Positions 17,571 through 24,918 of a stretch of DNA of 27,664 nucleotides are shown here, in pieces. The DNA is from Bacteroidota bacterium. Its GTDB lineage: Bacteria; Bacteroidota; Bacteroidia; Bacteroidales; Dysgonomonadaceae. The stretch is from positions 1 through 27,664 of the forward strand of contig JAEWGM010000003.1 in assembly GCA_023388315.1 (NCBI GenBank), given 5' to 3'. Position numbers and translations under genes: made by a program. How positions within the stretch are numbered: the first letter of the stretch is position 1; each line of letters starts with the position of its first letter. The notes beneath the pieces are model-generated. The model saw only the letters and a program-made list of their open reading frames with translations. It did no database searches and was not told the origin of the DNA.

Positions 17571-17614
17571 AAAAAGAACAAAGAGCAAAGAATAAAGAGC
17601 AAAAGACAAAAGAC
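17571..17614. repeat. degenerate 7-bp tandem repeat upstream of the CorC-type gene
   Basis: About six heptamers of the form nnAAAGA or similar (AAAAAGA, ACAAAGA, GCAAAGA, ATAAAGA, GCAAAAG, ACAAAAG) within 70 bp of the start codon. In the direction of transcription it is a pyrimidine tract of TCTTTGC-like units. It may set promoter spacing or be neutral slippage sequence. Confidence 0.6.
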
Positions 17615-17675
17615 TGATAGACATTAGAATCCGTTTGGCTGATGCTCGGGATATGGCAAATGGTTGAATATGATA

Positions 17676-17705
17676 GCGTCAGACGGTTTCAAAACCGTCT
17701 GACGC
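17676..17705. repeat. perfect 30-bp palindrome
   Basis: GCGTCAGACGGTTT and its exact reverse complement are separated by 2 bases. It starts 8 bp past the nucleotidyltransferase stop on the minus strand. The very strong stem could stop transcription or block RNA decay, but it has no trailing T run, so I list it as a repeat with possible terminator role. Confidence 0.6.
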
Positions 17706-17713
17706 GGCGTGAA

Positions 17714-18616
17714 TTACCACAATGGAGACGGATATTCACCGCTTTTCACCAATTGTCTTAGTTTTTCAACCACTTCGGGGCGGTCTTCGGCATAGGTTAC
17801 GCCAAACCATTTCGATGGTGTGTCCAATACTTCAACCGTGGCTTTTCCTTCCACAATCAAGTGGTTCACCAATAAGGGAATAAAATATTCCGCTTTAATG
17901 TTTTTCGCGTTTTCGTTTAAGAAACGCACGAAGTAGTCGTTTGAGTATTTAAAATAATCGGGCGTGAAACCCCACATATTCATCGATACGGGCGTGTCGT
18001 CGTCAATGGCTACCCAATCGTCGTTTTCGTTTCTATATTTCACTTCGCCGTCCATTCGCATAATTTGTGTGCGTTCTACCACGCCGGTCAAGTGGTTGTT
18101 TTCATCGGTTTCGCACACCCCGCGCGCCACGGTGCCGCTTTCTGAGAGCGTGTTTCCAACGCGATAACCCACCATACAGTATTTGTTTTCGCTGCCGTTT
18201 AACCCTGAAAGGAAATCGGCCAGCACTTTAAAGCTTTCACGTCCGTAAAAATCGTCGGCGTTAATTACCGCGAACGGTTCTTTAATCACATCTGCGCCCA
18301 TCATAACGGCGTGGTTGGTTCCCCACGGTTTTTCACGGCCTTCGGGAACGGAAAAGCCTTCGGGAAGCGCGTCCAATTCTTGAAACACCAATTCCACGGG
18401 AATTTTTGATTCGTATTTTTTTACGATTTTTTCCCTGAAATCTTCTTCAAACGTTCTTCTGATGACAAACACAATTTTGCCAAAACCGGCATTTACGGCG
18501 TCGTAAATGGAGTAATCCATAATGGTTTCGCCATTGGGGCCCAGCCCGTCTAACTGTTTTAAGCCTCCGTAACGGCTTCCCATTCCGGCGGCTAATACAA
18601 ATAAGGTAGGTTTCAT
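17714..18616 (-). CDS. sugar-phosphate nucleotidyltransferase (NDP-sugar pyrophosphorylase family)
   Basis: A 300-aa cytosolic enzyme of the NTP_transferase type, which joins a sugar 1-phosphate to a nucleotide. It opens with VLAAGMGSRYGGLKQLDGLG, the nucleotide-binding loop of the family, and has INADDFYG, where the aspartates would bind the metal. The C-terminal third (DTPSKWFGVTYAEDRPEVVE) is typical of a Bacteroidetes-specific group without a known substrate. The frame is open further upstream to 18691, but I chose ATG 18616 because the nucleotide-binding loop begins seven residues in, as usual, and a TAnnTTTG box lies just ahead. The nearby galactose genes make UDP- or other NDP-hexose synthesis attractive, but it lies on a separate transcript. 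Confidence 0.85.
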   Translation of the reverse strand: MKPTLFVLAAGMGSRYGGLKQLDGLGPNGETIMDYSIYDAVNAGFGKIVFVIRRTFEEDFREKIVKKYESKIPVELVFQELDALPEGFSVPEGREKPWGTNHAVMMGADVIKEPFAVINADDFYGRESFKVLADFLSGLNGSENKYCMVGYRVGNTLSESGTVARGVCETDENNHLTGVVERTQIMRMDGEVKYRNENDDWVAIDDDTPVSMNMWGFTPDYFKYSNDYFVRFLNENAKNIKAEYFIPLLVNHLIVEGKATVEVLDTPSKWFGVTYAEDRPEVVEKLRQLVKSGEYPSPLW

Positions 18617-18649
18617 TTTCTTTTTTATATTGTAATGATGATTTATTCG

Positions 18650-18657
18650 CAAATGTA
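18650..18657 (-). promoter_or_regulatory. -7 box for the nucleotidyltransferase
   Basis: TACATTTG on the minus strand fits TAnnTTTG and lies 33 bases before the chosen start. The matching -33 region has only GGTTTA. It supports the shorter start at 18616, since the longer frame would begin upstream of it. Confidence 0.5.
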
Positions 18658-18710
18658 AAGAAATTTTGTCCGATAAACCAATTCTGCCCAATAAAATCTA
18701 TGAAAAAAAC

Positions 18711-18718
18711 TATCTTTG
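18711..18718 (+). promoter_or_regulatory. -7 box for the ArfB-like gene
   Basis: TATCTTTG on the plus strand is an exact TAnnTTTG match about 95 bases before the ArfB-like start. No convincing -33 TTTG is seen. It lies back to back with the nucleotidyltransferase promoter. Confidence 0.45.
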
Positions 18719-18811
18719 TTGTAATAAATTTACGATATGTCTTTTTGATGACGATTTTTCGCGCGTCGCATCGCCGGCATCTCGTAAAACAAATTTTCTT
18801 TATCCCGATAA

Positions 18812-19216
18812 ATGCCGATGGACACCAATACCCTCATAGCAGAATGCACTTTCACCACCGCGCGAAGCAGCGGCGCCGGAGGACAGAATGTGAATAAAGT
18901 GGAAACCAAAGTTTTACTGTCTTTTGATGTAAACAATTCGCAGATCCTTAGCGATGAGAAAAAAGCAATTATCGCCGAAAAACTGAAAAACCGAATCAAT
19001 AAAGAGGGTATTCTGCAACTATCCAGCGACCGCGAACGGACACAGCTTAAAAACAAAAAAGTGGTTTCGGATAAATTTATTCAACTGGTCTCCAATGCAT
19101 TAAAACCCACAAAAAAACGAAAGCCCTCAAAACCCACCGCGGCATCCATTAAAAAACGGCTCGACAACAAGAAGCGACAAGCGGAAAAGAAAAGGCTGCG
19201 AGCCAAAGATTTTTGA
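18812..19216 (+). CDS. arfB: ribosome rescue factor, ArfB-type peptidyl-tRNA hydrolase
   Basis: A 134-aa release-factor-like protein. RSSGAGGQNVNKVETKVLL (18-36) carries the GGQ tripeptide (23-25) that triggers hydrolysis of peptidyl-tRNA. It lacks a codon-recognition domain and instead ends in a long basic tail (KPTKKRKPSKPT through KKRLRAKDF), which in ArfB/YaeJ enters the empty mRNA channel of stalled ribosomes. Length and order match the family. The ATG at 18812 is followed by another in-frame ATG at 18818, and either could be used. It is a lone plus-strand gene between minus-strand neighbours. Confidence 0.92.
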   Translation: MPMDTNTLIAECTFTTARSSGAGGQNVNKVETKVLLSFDVNNSQILSDEKKAIIAEKLKNRINKEGILQLSSDRERTQLKNKKVVSDKFIQLVSNALKPTKKRKPSKPTAASIKKRLDNKKRQAEKKRLRAKDF

Positions 19217-19298
19217 TTTTTTGTGCCGGTGAAATCGTGGAACGGTTTTTACTAATTTTATCATTACTGACTCACTAAAATTTGTCCGTAGGACAAAC

Positions 19299-19452
19299 CC
19301 GTGCATAACCCCCAATTTTAATTGGGGGGAATGGCGAAATTACCGCGCATAAACTCTGTAAGGGTTTCCCAATCCGTTTAAAGGTAACGCCTACAGCGTT
19401 TTATTCGTCTTTAACGTTTTCTACCCCCAATTTCATTGGGGGTTATGCACGG
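19299..19452. repeat. non-coding element bounded by 30-bp inverted repeats
   Basis: The left arm (19299-19329) begins CCGTGCATAACCCCCAAT and the right arm (19423-19452) ends ATTGGGGGTTATGCACGG. They are inverted copies differing at a few central bases. Each arm is also itself a hairpin, CCCCCAAT against ATTGGGGG. The 93 bases between hold no coding frame. It could be a MITE-like or REP-pair element, or a strong double terminator. No flanking target-site duplication was confirmed. Confidence 0.65.
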
Positions 19453-19641
19453 AAAACTTCTACGAAGTTAAAACGCGACCTATTTGCCAAATCAATATAC
19501 TAAAACGGTTTGCTGATAAAGATTTTAACTGATTTGCCGGAATTTTGTCGGTCAGTAGTGTAATTTTATATTCGTGAAGATTTGTGTGATTTGTGGCTAA
19601 AAACTGAATAGTTCAACGTCATGCGGAGCGTAGAATAACAA

Positions 19642-19674
19642 AAGCGGACACATTCATCGCGAATGCCCCCGCTT
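19642..19674 (-). terminator. terminator of the outer-membrane protein gene
   Basis: On the minus strand AAGCGGGGGCATTC pairs with GAATGTGTCCGCTT around a 5-base loop, with one mismatch and two G-T pairs. A TTGTTATT run follows and an A/T-rich flank precedes. It lies 48 bp past the gene stop. Confidence 0.5.
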
Positions 19675-19721
19675 AAAAACACTGACTAAGAAACTGAGTT
19701 TATGAAAAGAATGTAAAAACG

Positions 19722-20261
19722 TTAAAACTTAAACGATACGCCGGCGTTCAACACCGCAATTCCATATCCCAACTCGGCAAAAGCCGCGAAGTTATCGCTG
19801 AAGAACCAACGGCCACCCAAGAAAAAGGAGAATCCAATTCCACTACCGTAGCTGCCCGGCCCTGTATATTCACTGCTATGCGAATATGTTACCAGATTAT
19901 ATCCTAACATTAGACCGGCATACGGATCGAGTTGCGGAATATTTTTAAAACCGTGGTAATGATACGCGCCACGCGCGCCCACTAACCAGTAGTTCCATTT
20001 ATAAGAGTAGGTTCCATCTTTGTATGAATAGCCGGTATTGCCAACATATCCGCCAATACTTATTATTCCGGTGTCGCCGGCGTCCCACATTCCGTGGTCG
20101 TATGAGAGCATAACTGCCGGACGTCCGGTGCCGACACCACCAAAAGTGGTACCAATTCCAATTCCTAAATTAACTGCGCTAGTTCCTTTTTGAAATTGTT
20201 GCGCTGAAAGTGGCGTAATAGCCATTGCTGCCACGATGGCAAGAAAAATTACTTTTTTCAT
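19722..20261 (-). CDS. small outer-membrane beta-barrel protein
   Basis: A 179-aa protein with a signal peptide (MKKVIFLAIVAAMAITPLSA, cleaved before QQ). The mature part alternates polar and aromatic or aliphatic residues in short strands and ends in KF, the usual C-terminal signature for outer-membrane insertion. Repeated glycine-rich turns and a FFLGGRWFFSDNFAAFAELGYG segment fit an 8-strand OmpX/OprF-like barrel. It is the last gene of the surface island. Its 5' leader and first codons are nearly identical to those of the collagen-like gene upstream. Function is unknown. Confidence 0.8.
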   Translation of the reverse strand: MKKVIFLAIVAAMAITPLSAQQFQKGTSAVNLGIGIGTTFGGVGTGRPAVMLSYDHGMWDAGDTGIISIGGYVGNTGYSYKDGTYSYKWNYWLVGARGAYHYHGFKNIPQLDPYAGLMLGYNLVTYSHSSEYTGPGSYGSGIGFSFFLGGRWFFSDNFAAFAELGYGIAVLNAGVSFKF

Positions 20262-20367
20262 TGTTTGTTGATTTTTAAAATGTTTTATATTGTTTGTTGT
20301 TTTATTGTTTGTTACGGGTTGCGGGACGGAGTGCGGGTTGTGGGGTGCGGAGTGCGAGGTAACCCTT
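20262..20367 (-). repeat. leader cassette copy A (upstream of the barrel gene)
   Basis: The first 40 bases before the start (TGTTTGTTGATTTTTAAAAT on the plus strand, and beyond) and the block with TTACGGG, TTGCGGG, ACGGAGTGCG and GAGGTAACCCT recur in copy B at 21487-21584. Both precede a gene starting MKKVI. No TAnnTTTG box lies in it. Confidence 0.7.
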
Positions 20368-20415
20368 CACTCTCCAAGTCTCCAAGTCTCCCACTCTTCC
20401 AAATCTCCCTCTTCT
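20368..20415. repeat. 8-bp-period pyrimidine tract
   Basis: Six octamers: CACTCTCC, AAGTCTCC twice, CACTCTTC, then two degenerate units. It lies right after the stop of the collagen-like gene and ahead of the barrel gene. The same unit types occur at 21585-21652. Confidence 0.75.
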
Positions 20416-20418
20416 TAC

Positions 20419-21486
20419 TTAATCGTCCCAACCCACTATCTCTTTCATTTCCTCATAGCTCATCGATTCCCAATCTATTTCTTGGGTACTTCTTGTATTT
20501 CCTGCTGCAGCAATAATCTGTCTTCCGGCCGGAACAACCACGTACCTGTAATGGAATCTGTGAGTGACATCAGAAATAGGATTTACTATATAGGATGGCA
20601 AGGCTGAGCCGTCTGTATTATAAGCGCCTACAGATATGTCATTTTTTTCCAATGTGCCTGATCCTGCATAGGACGAAAAATAAAATAGAGTTTTTGGGGA
20701 GTGGCGAAGGGTTGTGGGCATCAAAAAGTGACTATTAAGTTTTCTGTCTCTTAAATATACCAACAATATACCACCGTTGTCTAATATAGTTTTTAGGTCG
20801 GAACCCGCTGCAACAGCATTAATAAAAGGTGTGGGTATTCTATGAGTAAGCGATCTAACTTTGTAGTCATAGATTAAGCCCCAAGACCTGATTTCAATCC
20901 ACTGGCTGCCTACCACGTTGGCTGTTCCTTTCAAGTTAATAGCCGAACCCCATCCATTGGTAGTTTTTGGGCCAAAAAGATCGCCTGTAGTTTTATTAAG
21001 GTAAAAATCGCCCACAGCACCAATCGTAGTTGAAGGATTGTTGGTACCACTCAATATTTTGGAACCTGCCGCACCGGGGTCTCCTTTTGCACCTGTGGCA
21101 CCTGTAGCACCGGTATCTCCTTTAGGCCCTGTAGCGCCGGTATCTCCTTTGGGCCCGGTAGCGCCAGTGGCACCTTTTGCGCCTGCTGCTCCTTTCAGGT
21201 TTAATGGTGTTCCCCATCCGGCAGCGGATTTAGGCCCATAAAGATTGCTCGTTCCCTTGTCCAAATACATATCGCCATTGCTACCTAACGAACCGGCGGG
21301 GGCGCCATTTCCACTATAAAATGTACTTCCATCTTTACCAGCCACTCCGGGAATTCCCTGAATGCCTTGTTCGCCTTTTTCTCCTTTTGGGCCAACGGGG
21401 CCTTCTTCGCTGTCGCAAGATGGCATGGTAATAATAAGTGCTGAAGCCATAAATGCTAATAAAGCGGTATAAATTACTTTTTTCAT
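20419..21486 (-). CDS. collagen-like repeat lipoprotein
   Basis: A 355-aa lipoprotein (signal ending IITMPSC, lipidated Cys24). It has two Gly-X-Y collagen-like stretches: about residues 29-53 (GPVGPKGEKGEQGIQGIPG) and 99-141 (GATGPKGDTGATGPKGDTGA type). After each stretch comes a copy of a 28-residue unit with the pattern GDxYLxKxTxxLxGPKxxxGWGxxxNLKG (71-98 and 159-186). The last 165 residues form an unrecognised domain ending in EEMKEIVGWDD. Bacterial collagen-like proteins form trimeric stalks on the cell surface, so adhesion or matrix function is inferred. The frame is open upstream to 21627, but that part reads through the low-complexity leader; ATG 21486 begins a normal signal peptide. 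Confidence 0.85.
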   Translation of the reverse strand: MKKVIYTALLAFMASALIITMPSCDSEEGPVGPKGEKGEQGIQGIPGVAGKDGSTFYSGNGAPAGSLGSNGDMYLDKGTSNLYGPKSAAGWGTPLNLKGAAGAKGATGATGPKGDTGATGPKGDTGATGATGAKGDPGAAGSKILSGTNNPSTTIGAVGDFYLNKTTGDLFGPKTTNGWGSAINLKGTANVVGSQWIEIRSWGLIYDYKVRSLTHRIPTPFINAVAAGSDLKTILDNGGILLVYLRDRKLNSHFLMPTTLRHSPKTLFYFSSYAGSGTLEKNDISVGAYNTDGSALPSYIVNPISDVTHRFHYRYVVVPAGRQIIAAAGNTRSTQEIDWESMSYEEMKEIVGWDD

Positions 21487-21584
21487 TGTTTGTTGATTTT
21501 TAAAATGTTTTATTTTGTTTGTTATTTTTTTGTTTGTTACGAGTTGCGGGTTACGGGTTGCGGGACGGAGTGCGAGGTAACCCT
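21487..21584 (-). repeat. leader cassette copy B (upstream of the collagen-like gene)
   Basis: It shares TTGTTTGTTGATTTTTAAAA next to the start codon with copy A, then four tandem heptamers TTACGAG, TTGCGGG, TTACGGG, TTGCGGG (about 21538-21565), then ACGGAGTGCGAGGTAACCCT as in copy A. Shorter TTACGGG or TTACGAG traces occur upstream of the beta-helix gene (about 22800) and the first CarboxypepD_reg gene (about 24885-24900). Confidence 0.7.
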
Positions 21585-21652
21585 CACTCTCCCACTCTCC
21601 CACTCTCCAAGCCTCCAAGTCTCCCACTCTTCCACTCTTCTAAATTTCCCAC
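21585..21652. repeat. 8-bp-period pyrimidine tract
   Basis: About eight octamers: CACTCTCC three times, AAGCCTCC, AAGTCTCC, CACTCTTC twice, then degenerate. It abuts the stop codon of the beta-helix gene and joins directly to leader cassette B. Confidence 0.75.
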
Positions 21653-22750
21653 TTACGGATTAGCCGCGTAACGGATATTCGGGCTTGCTTCATAATGTGG
21701 AGCACCGCCAAAATTGTTGTATAAGCCTTTCCAGTCACCTTTTACCGGTGTGGTTTTGCTACCGTCACCATTGGTATCGCCACCCACAGAATCATCTTTG
21801 TAGGAAGTAAGAATGGCGGAAGAATGTAAGTTTATGTTGGTTAACGCATTTCTGGACAAGCCGTTACCCGCTCCTTTGAATTTTAGAATCACTCCTGATC
21901 CGACATTAATTGTCTGTCCTCCATACACTTGAATCCATTCATCAATAACATAGGGCACTTCGGTGACGCTCCAATTTACTGTTGCATCCAATCCTCCGCT
22001 TCCACGAATCATAGCTATGCCGTTATGGCTGTTTTTTTGCGCGGGATTCTCGGGATTGTGGAACTTATTATTCGGATTTACACTGTAATGAGTCCAAACG
22101 AATAAAGGTTTGCCATTATCGTAAAACATGTTGTTCGTGAATTTATGTGTTTCAGGATTCGTCATATTTACTCCGCCGTGAAATGCTGTAGAGTTCTCGT
22201 AAGATGCTGCCGGATTAAAAAGCGTATGTGCAAAACGGCAATTGTCAAACTCAAACGACTCTGCGCTTGCTTTAACGGCATTGTTGTAGCCTCCGCTATT
22301 TTGTCCTGCATAAAAGAAATCCACATATTTAAACACGTGTCCCGTGCCGTTTTGCAGGTTAATTCCTTTCCAATCGCCTTTTTCGGGTTTTGTAGCCGCG
22401 CCATCGCCGTTGGAGTCGCCGCAGTAGCGGTCATCGGCAAGCGAAGTGAAAACAATGCGTTTTTGCGGTGTACCCACAGCTAAAATTTTGCCATCATATA
22501 CGTCTATTCGTGTGTCTTTCACTTTTATCACCACACCGGCTTCAATGGTCAATACACTGCGTACCGAGATACTGCGTTGAATTACATACACATTTCCTGC
22601 CGTCCACGTGGTGGGCGAGGTAATATTTTCCGTTACTTCCACCACATTGCAGTTTTGTGGAATCTCGTCTTTCACAATATCATCTTTCTCGCAAGATGCC
22701 AGCGCTACGGCTATTGTTGCCACGAACATAAATTTTAAATACTTTTTCAT
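21653..22750 (-). CDS. beta-helix-type lipoprotein with calcium-loop-like motifs
   Basis: A 365-aa lipoprotein (MKKYLKFMFVATIAVALASC, Cys20). The middle alternates short strands and glycine or asparagine turns (LTIEAGVVIKVKD, ILAVGTPQKRIVFTS, FDNCRF), fitting a right-handed parallel beta-helix. Two matching loops, DSNGDG (112-117) and DTNGDG (325-330), each sit in a GDxNGDG-(about 8)-KGDWKG context and look like Ca2+-binding DxDxDG loops. No catalytic residues are recognised. An upstream in-frame ATG at 22783 exists, but the signal peptide matches its two paralogous neighbours only from 22750. Located in the surface island; adhesin or glycan-binding is possible. Confidence 0.8.
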   Translation of the reverse strand: MKKYLKFMFVATIAVALASCEKDDIVKDEIPQNCNVVEVTENITSPTTWTAGNVYVIQRSISVRSVLTIEAGVVIKVKDTRIDVYDGKILAVGTPQKRIVFTSLADDRYCGDSNGDGAATKPEKGDWKGINLQNGTGHVFKYVDFFYAGQNSGGYNNAVKASAESFEFDNCRFAHTLFNPAASYENSTAFHGGVNMTNPETHKFTNNMFYDNGKPLFVWTHYSVNPNNKFHNPENPAQKNSHNGIAMIRGSGGLDATVNWSVTEVPYVIDEWIQVYGGQTINVGSGVILKFKGAGNGLSRNALTNINLHSSAILTSYKDDSVGGDTNGDGSKTTPVKGDWKGLYNNFGGAPHYEASPNIRYAANP

Positions 22751-22860
22751 TGCTGTGATAATTTTAATTAATAATTTTTTCAATGTTAAACTTTTTACTG
22801 GTTACGGGATTTTTTTGATAATCAGTGTCTTATTCGCTTCAAGAGCGACATCTATTTTTC

Positions 22861-23220
22861 TTAGGTGTAACTAATGGGGGTTAAGCCGTAGGGAACCTCA
22901 ATTTTTTTTCTTTGAAAAAGCAATTGCGAATATATCCCGCGAAATCGCAATTCGTCTTTGTCCGAATTATTGAGTATTCCCATGGTATTTTTTTCTGTTG
23001 ATAAGTAATTGATCAAACGTTGCAAAGTCGATCTCACGCTTGAGAAAGAATTGTAGTTTCTATCAATAATATGCCTGTCGGGGTAAACAAATTGATGAAT
23101 TTCACCTCCGTTCCATACTTTTATGTTTCCCATATCATAATTGGAGTAGCTTACCAAAAAAAGGAAAAAGGAAAACAATAAAACCGATGCTATCATTATT
23201 TCTGTACGATTGTTTTTCAT
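22861..23220 (-). CDS. small single-pass membrane protein, unknown function
   Basis: A 119-aa frame starting MKNNRTEIMIAS with one hydrophobic segment (IMIASVLLFSFFLFLVSY, about residues 8-25) followed by a soluble region of about 90 residues containing VWNGGEIHQFVYPDRHIID. No family is recognised. The frame extends upstream to 23313, overlapping the neighbouring lipoprotein stop, but ATG 23220 gives a natural membrane-anchor start. Between two lipoprotein genes on the same strand, it is probably real, though not certain. The soluble part would face the periplasm. Confidence 0.5.
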   Translation of the reverse strand: MKNNRTEIMIASVLLFSFFLFLVSYSNYDMGNIKVWNGGEIHQFVYPDRHIIDRNYNSFSSVRSTLQRLINYLSTEKNTMGILNNSDKDELRFRGIYSQLLFQRKKIEVPYGLTPISYT

Positions 23221-23302
23221 AGGGCTATTTTTTTTATTGAGTGATGTATAAAATGTATTCTGTAAATCGAAAAATCCGAAACTATCTCTATCTGTCTTCT
23301 TT

Positions 23303-24055
23303 TTAATATCCAATTACAATATTAGCATAGTTTGTTGGCCTGAAATCCAATAAATCTGGCATAAAATCGAGTTGAAGTTCAGAAACAAAAGCATCATCAT
23401 CTGAATCTAAGTTCTTAATTCTAAGCAAACTGTTGTTCTTTAGTTTGGCAGTAACCAAGTATCTTCCAATCGGAACATCCTTGATATAAGCCCAATCGTT
23501 CCAATAATGCCCGCCGTATTTTATTGTGAGGGTTTTTCCTGCGGAACCATCAATCATTGGCCCCTTTGGTGTAAATGTTAGCTGAATATCATCGAAGTCT
23601 TCATTAAAACCATATTCAGTATATACGGTAATTAGTCCTCCATAATAATAGTCATCACCCGGGTCAGTACCCTCAAGTTTCCACGTAAAGTTGCGCACGG
23701 TTCCTTCTTCTGTAAATGAGTCAGCATTGTCAGGGCATAACTGAATAGAATACGTTTTGCCGTTGTATTCTTTTTTAAAAGAAGCATACGCTTTCCAAAC
23801 ACCTTGATACAACTTGATTTTATACGTGCCGTCATCTCCGGTTGAGCCATTGATAGAAGAGTCGTAAAACACCGTATTGTCTAAATATATTTTTGCCCCG
23901 GAAATGGGTTTTCCTTGAGAATCAACTATTTTTCCCACTACGAATCCTTTTTGTTCACTTGGGGCTTTTGTTTCTTCGCCGGGCTCATTACTCTCGCAAA
24001 ATGTAAATGCAACAGATAATATTGCCACGAACATAAATTTTAGATACTTTTTCAT
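23303..24055 (-). CDS. CarboxypepD_reg-like lipoprotein, paralog 2
   Basis: A 250-aa lipoprotein (MKKYLKFMFVAILSVAFTFC, Cys20). After a short acidic linker comes GFVVGKIVDSQGKPISGAKI (37-56), then GTYKIKLYQGVWKAYASFKK, the pattern of a carboxypeptidase-regulatory-like beta-sandwich. The rest (GTVRNFTWKLEG, LTFTPKGPMIDGS, FVSELQLDFMPD) aligns block for block with the upstream paralog at 24082-24843, 26 bp away. They are a tandem duplication with marked divergence. The role is unknown; such domains on lipoproteins are often structural modules in surface complexes. Confidence 0.82.
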   Translation of the reverse strand: MKKYLKFMFVAILSVAFTFCESNEPGEETKAPSEQKGFVVGKIVDSQGKPISGAKIYLDNTVFYDSSINGSTGDDGTYKIKLYQGVWKAYASFKKEYNGKTYSIQLCPDNADSFTEEGTVRNFTWKLEGTDPGDDYYYGGLITVYTEYGFNEDFDDIQLTFTPKGPMIDGSAGKTLTIKYGGHYWNDWAYIKDVPIGRYLVTAKLKNNSLLRIKNLDSDDDAFVSELQLDFMPDLLDFRPTNYANIVIGY

Positions 24056-24081
24056 TGTGATTTAGTTTATTGAGTTAAAAT

Positions 24082-24843
24082 TTAATTTCCGATGGCTATT
24101 GAAGCTGAATTTCTTCCGTGATATCCACCATCGGGGTAAAAGTCGAGCTGTAACTCCGACACAAACGGGCCATCATCTTTCATTTTATCTTGAATTTTTA
24201 GTGGAATGTTGCCACTTGGGCTTTTCAATATTCCTGTTACTTTGTAGCGTCCTAAAGGGATATCTTCAATATTAAAGTAATCTTGCCATTTAGGGTCACC
24301 ATAAGATACGGTGATTGTTCTCCCTTGAGAACCATCAATAAGTGGCCCGTCGGGTGTAAAGGTCAATACTACATCTTTGAAACCTTCATAGAAGTCATAA
24401 GCCGGATCAACTGCTACTCTGCAGCCTAAGAATTCCTTTTCTCTATCCCGATATTTGCCTTCGAGCAACCATGTAAAGTTGCAAACAGTACCCTCGGTGC
24501 CAAAAGAGTTGGCGTGGGATGGCTGTAGTTCCATTTCATAAGTTTTGCCATGATATTCCTTTTTAACTGTACCAAATGCGGCCCAAACTCCTTCTTGAAC
24601 AGAAATTTTGTAAATGCCTTTCTCATCGGTGGTTCCGTGAAGGTATGACGGATAAGCAATTGCATGGTCTAAAAATATTTTTGCTCCTTGAATTGGTTTG
24701 CCTTGTGCATCAACCACTTTTCCTATCGCAAACCCTTTTTGGGCTGTTACGTTATCCGATGAATTATCCGTTTCGCTTTTTTCGCAAGAAATAAACATTA
24801 TGACGATTGCTGCCAGAAACATTAGATTAAAATACTTTTTCAT
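24082..24843 (-). CDS. CarboxypepD_reg-like lipoprotein, paralog 1
   Basis: A 253-aa lipoprotein (MKKYFNLMFLAAIVIMFISC, Cys20), first gene of the surface island. GFAIGKVVDAQGKPIQGAKI (37-56) opens the CarboxypepD_reg-like beta-sandwich. Later blocks GTVCNFTWLLEG, LTFTPDGPLIDGSQGRTITV and GPFVSELQLDFYPDG match the paralog downstream. No catalytic motif was seen. It faces the sensor-kinase genes divergently, with 315 bp between, which suggests shared control. Its leader includes TTACGAG heptamers and the ACTTCTYM tandem repeat. Confidence 0.82.
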   Translation of the reverse strand: MKKYFNLMFLAAIVIMFISCEKSETDNSSDNVTAQKGFAIGKVVDAQGKPIQGAKIFLDHAIAYPSYLHGTTDEKGIYKISVQEGVWAAFGTVKKEYHGKTYEMELQPSHANSFGTEGTVCNFTWLLEGKYRDREKEFLGCRVAVDPAYDFYEGFKDVVLTFTPDGPLIDGSQGRTITVSYGDPKWQDYFNIEDIPLGRYKVTGILKSPSGNIPLKIQDKMKDDGPFVSELQLDFYPDGGYHGRNSASIAIGN

Positions 24844-24918
24844 TGCTGTGAATTTTTTGAACGTTGTTATTTATATTATATATGTACGGGTTACGAGTTA
24901 CGGGGATTAACATTCTTC

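Larger units (their letters stand above)
19217..19721. other. intergenic region with inverted repeats
   Basis: No gene is recognised in this 505-bp stretch between two convergent genes. It contains a hairpin TTTGTCC/GGACAAA (19281-19297), the long inverted-repeat element at 19299-19452, a small AACGC/GCGTT hairpin inside it, and a terminator-like hairpin at 19642-19674. The phrase ATGCGGAGCGTAGAATAACA near 19621 resembles dispersed non-coding repeats seen in related genomes. Confidence 0.5.

Noticed and set aside
18700..18897. 65-codon plus-strand frame overlapping the ArfB-like start
   Set aside because: It overlaps the GGQ-containing gene in another frame and covers its promoter region; no domain is visible.
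21487..21627. N-terminal extension of the collagen-like protein
   Set aside because: The 47 added residues translate the low-complexity leader; the signal peptide and lipobox begin at 21486.
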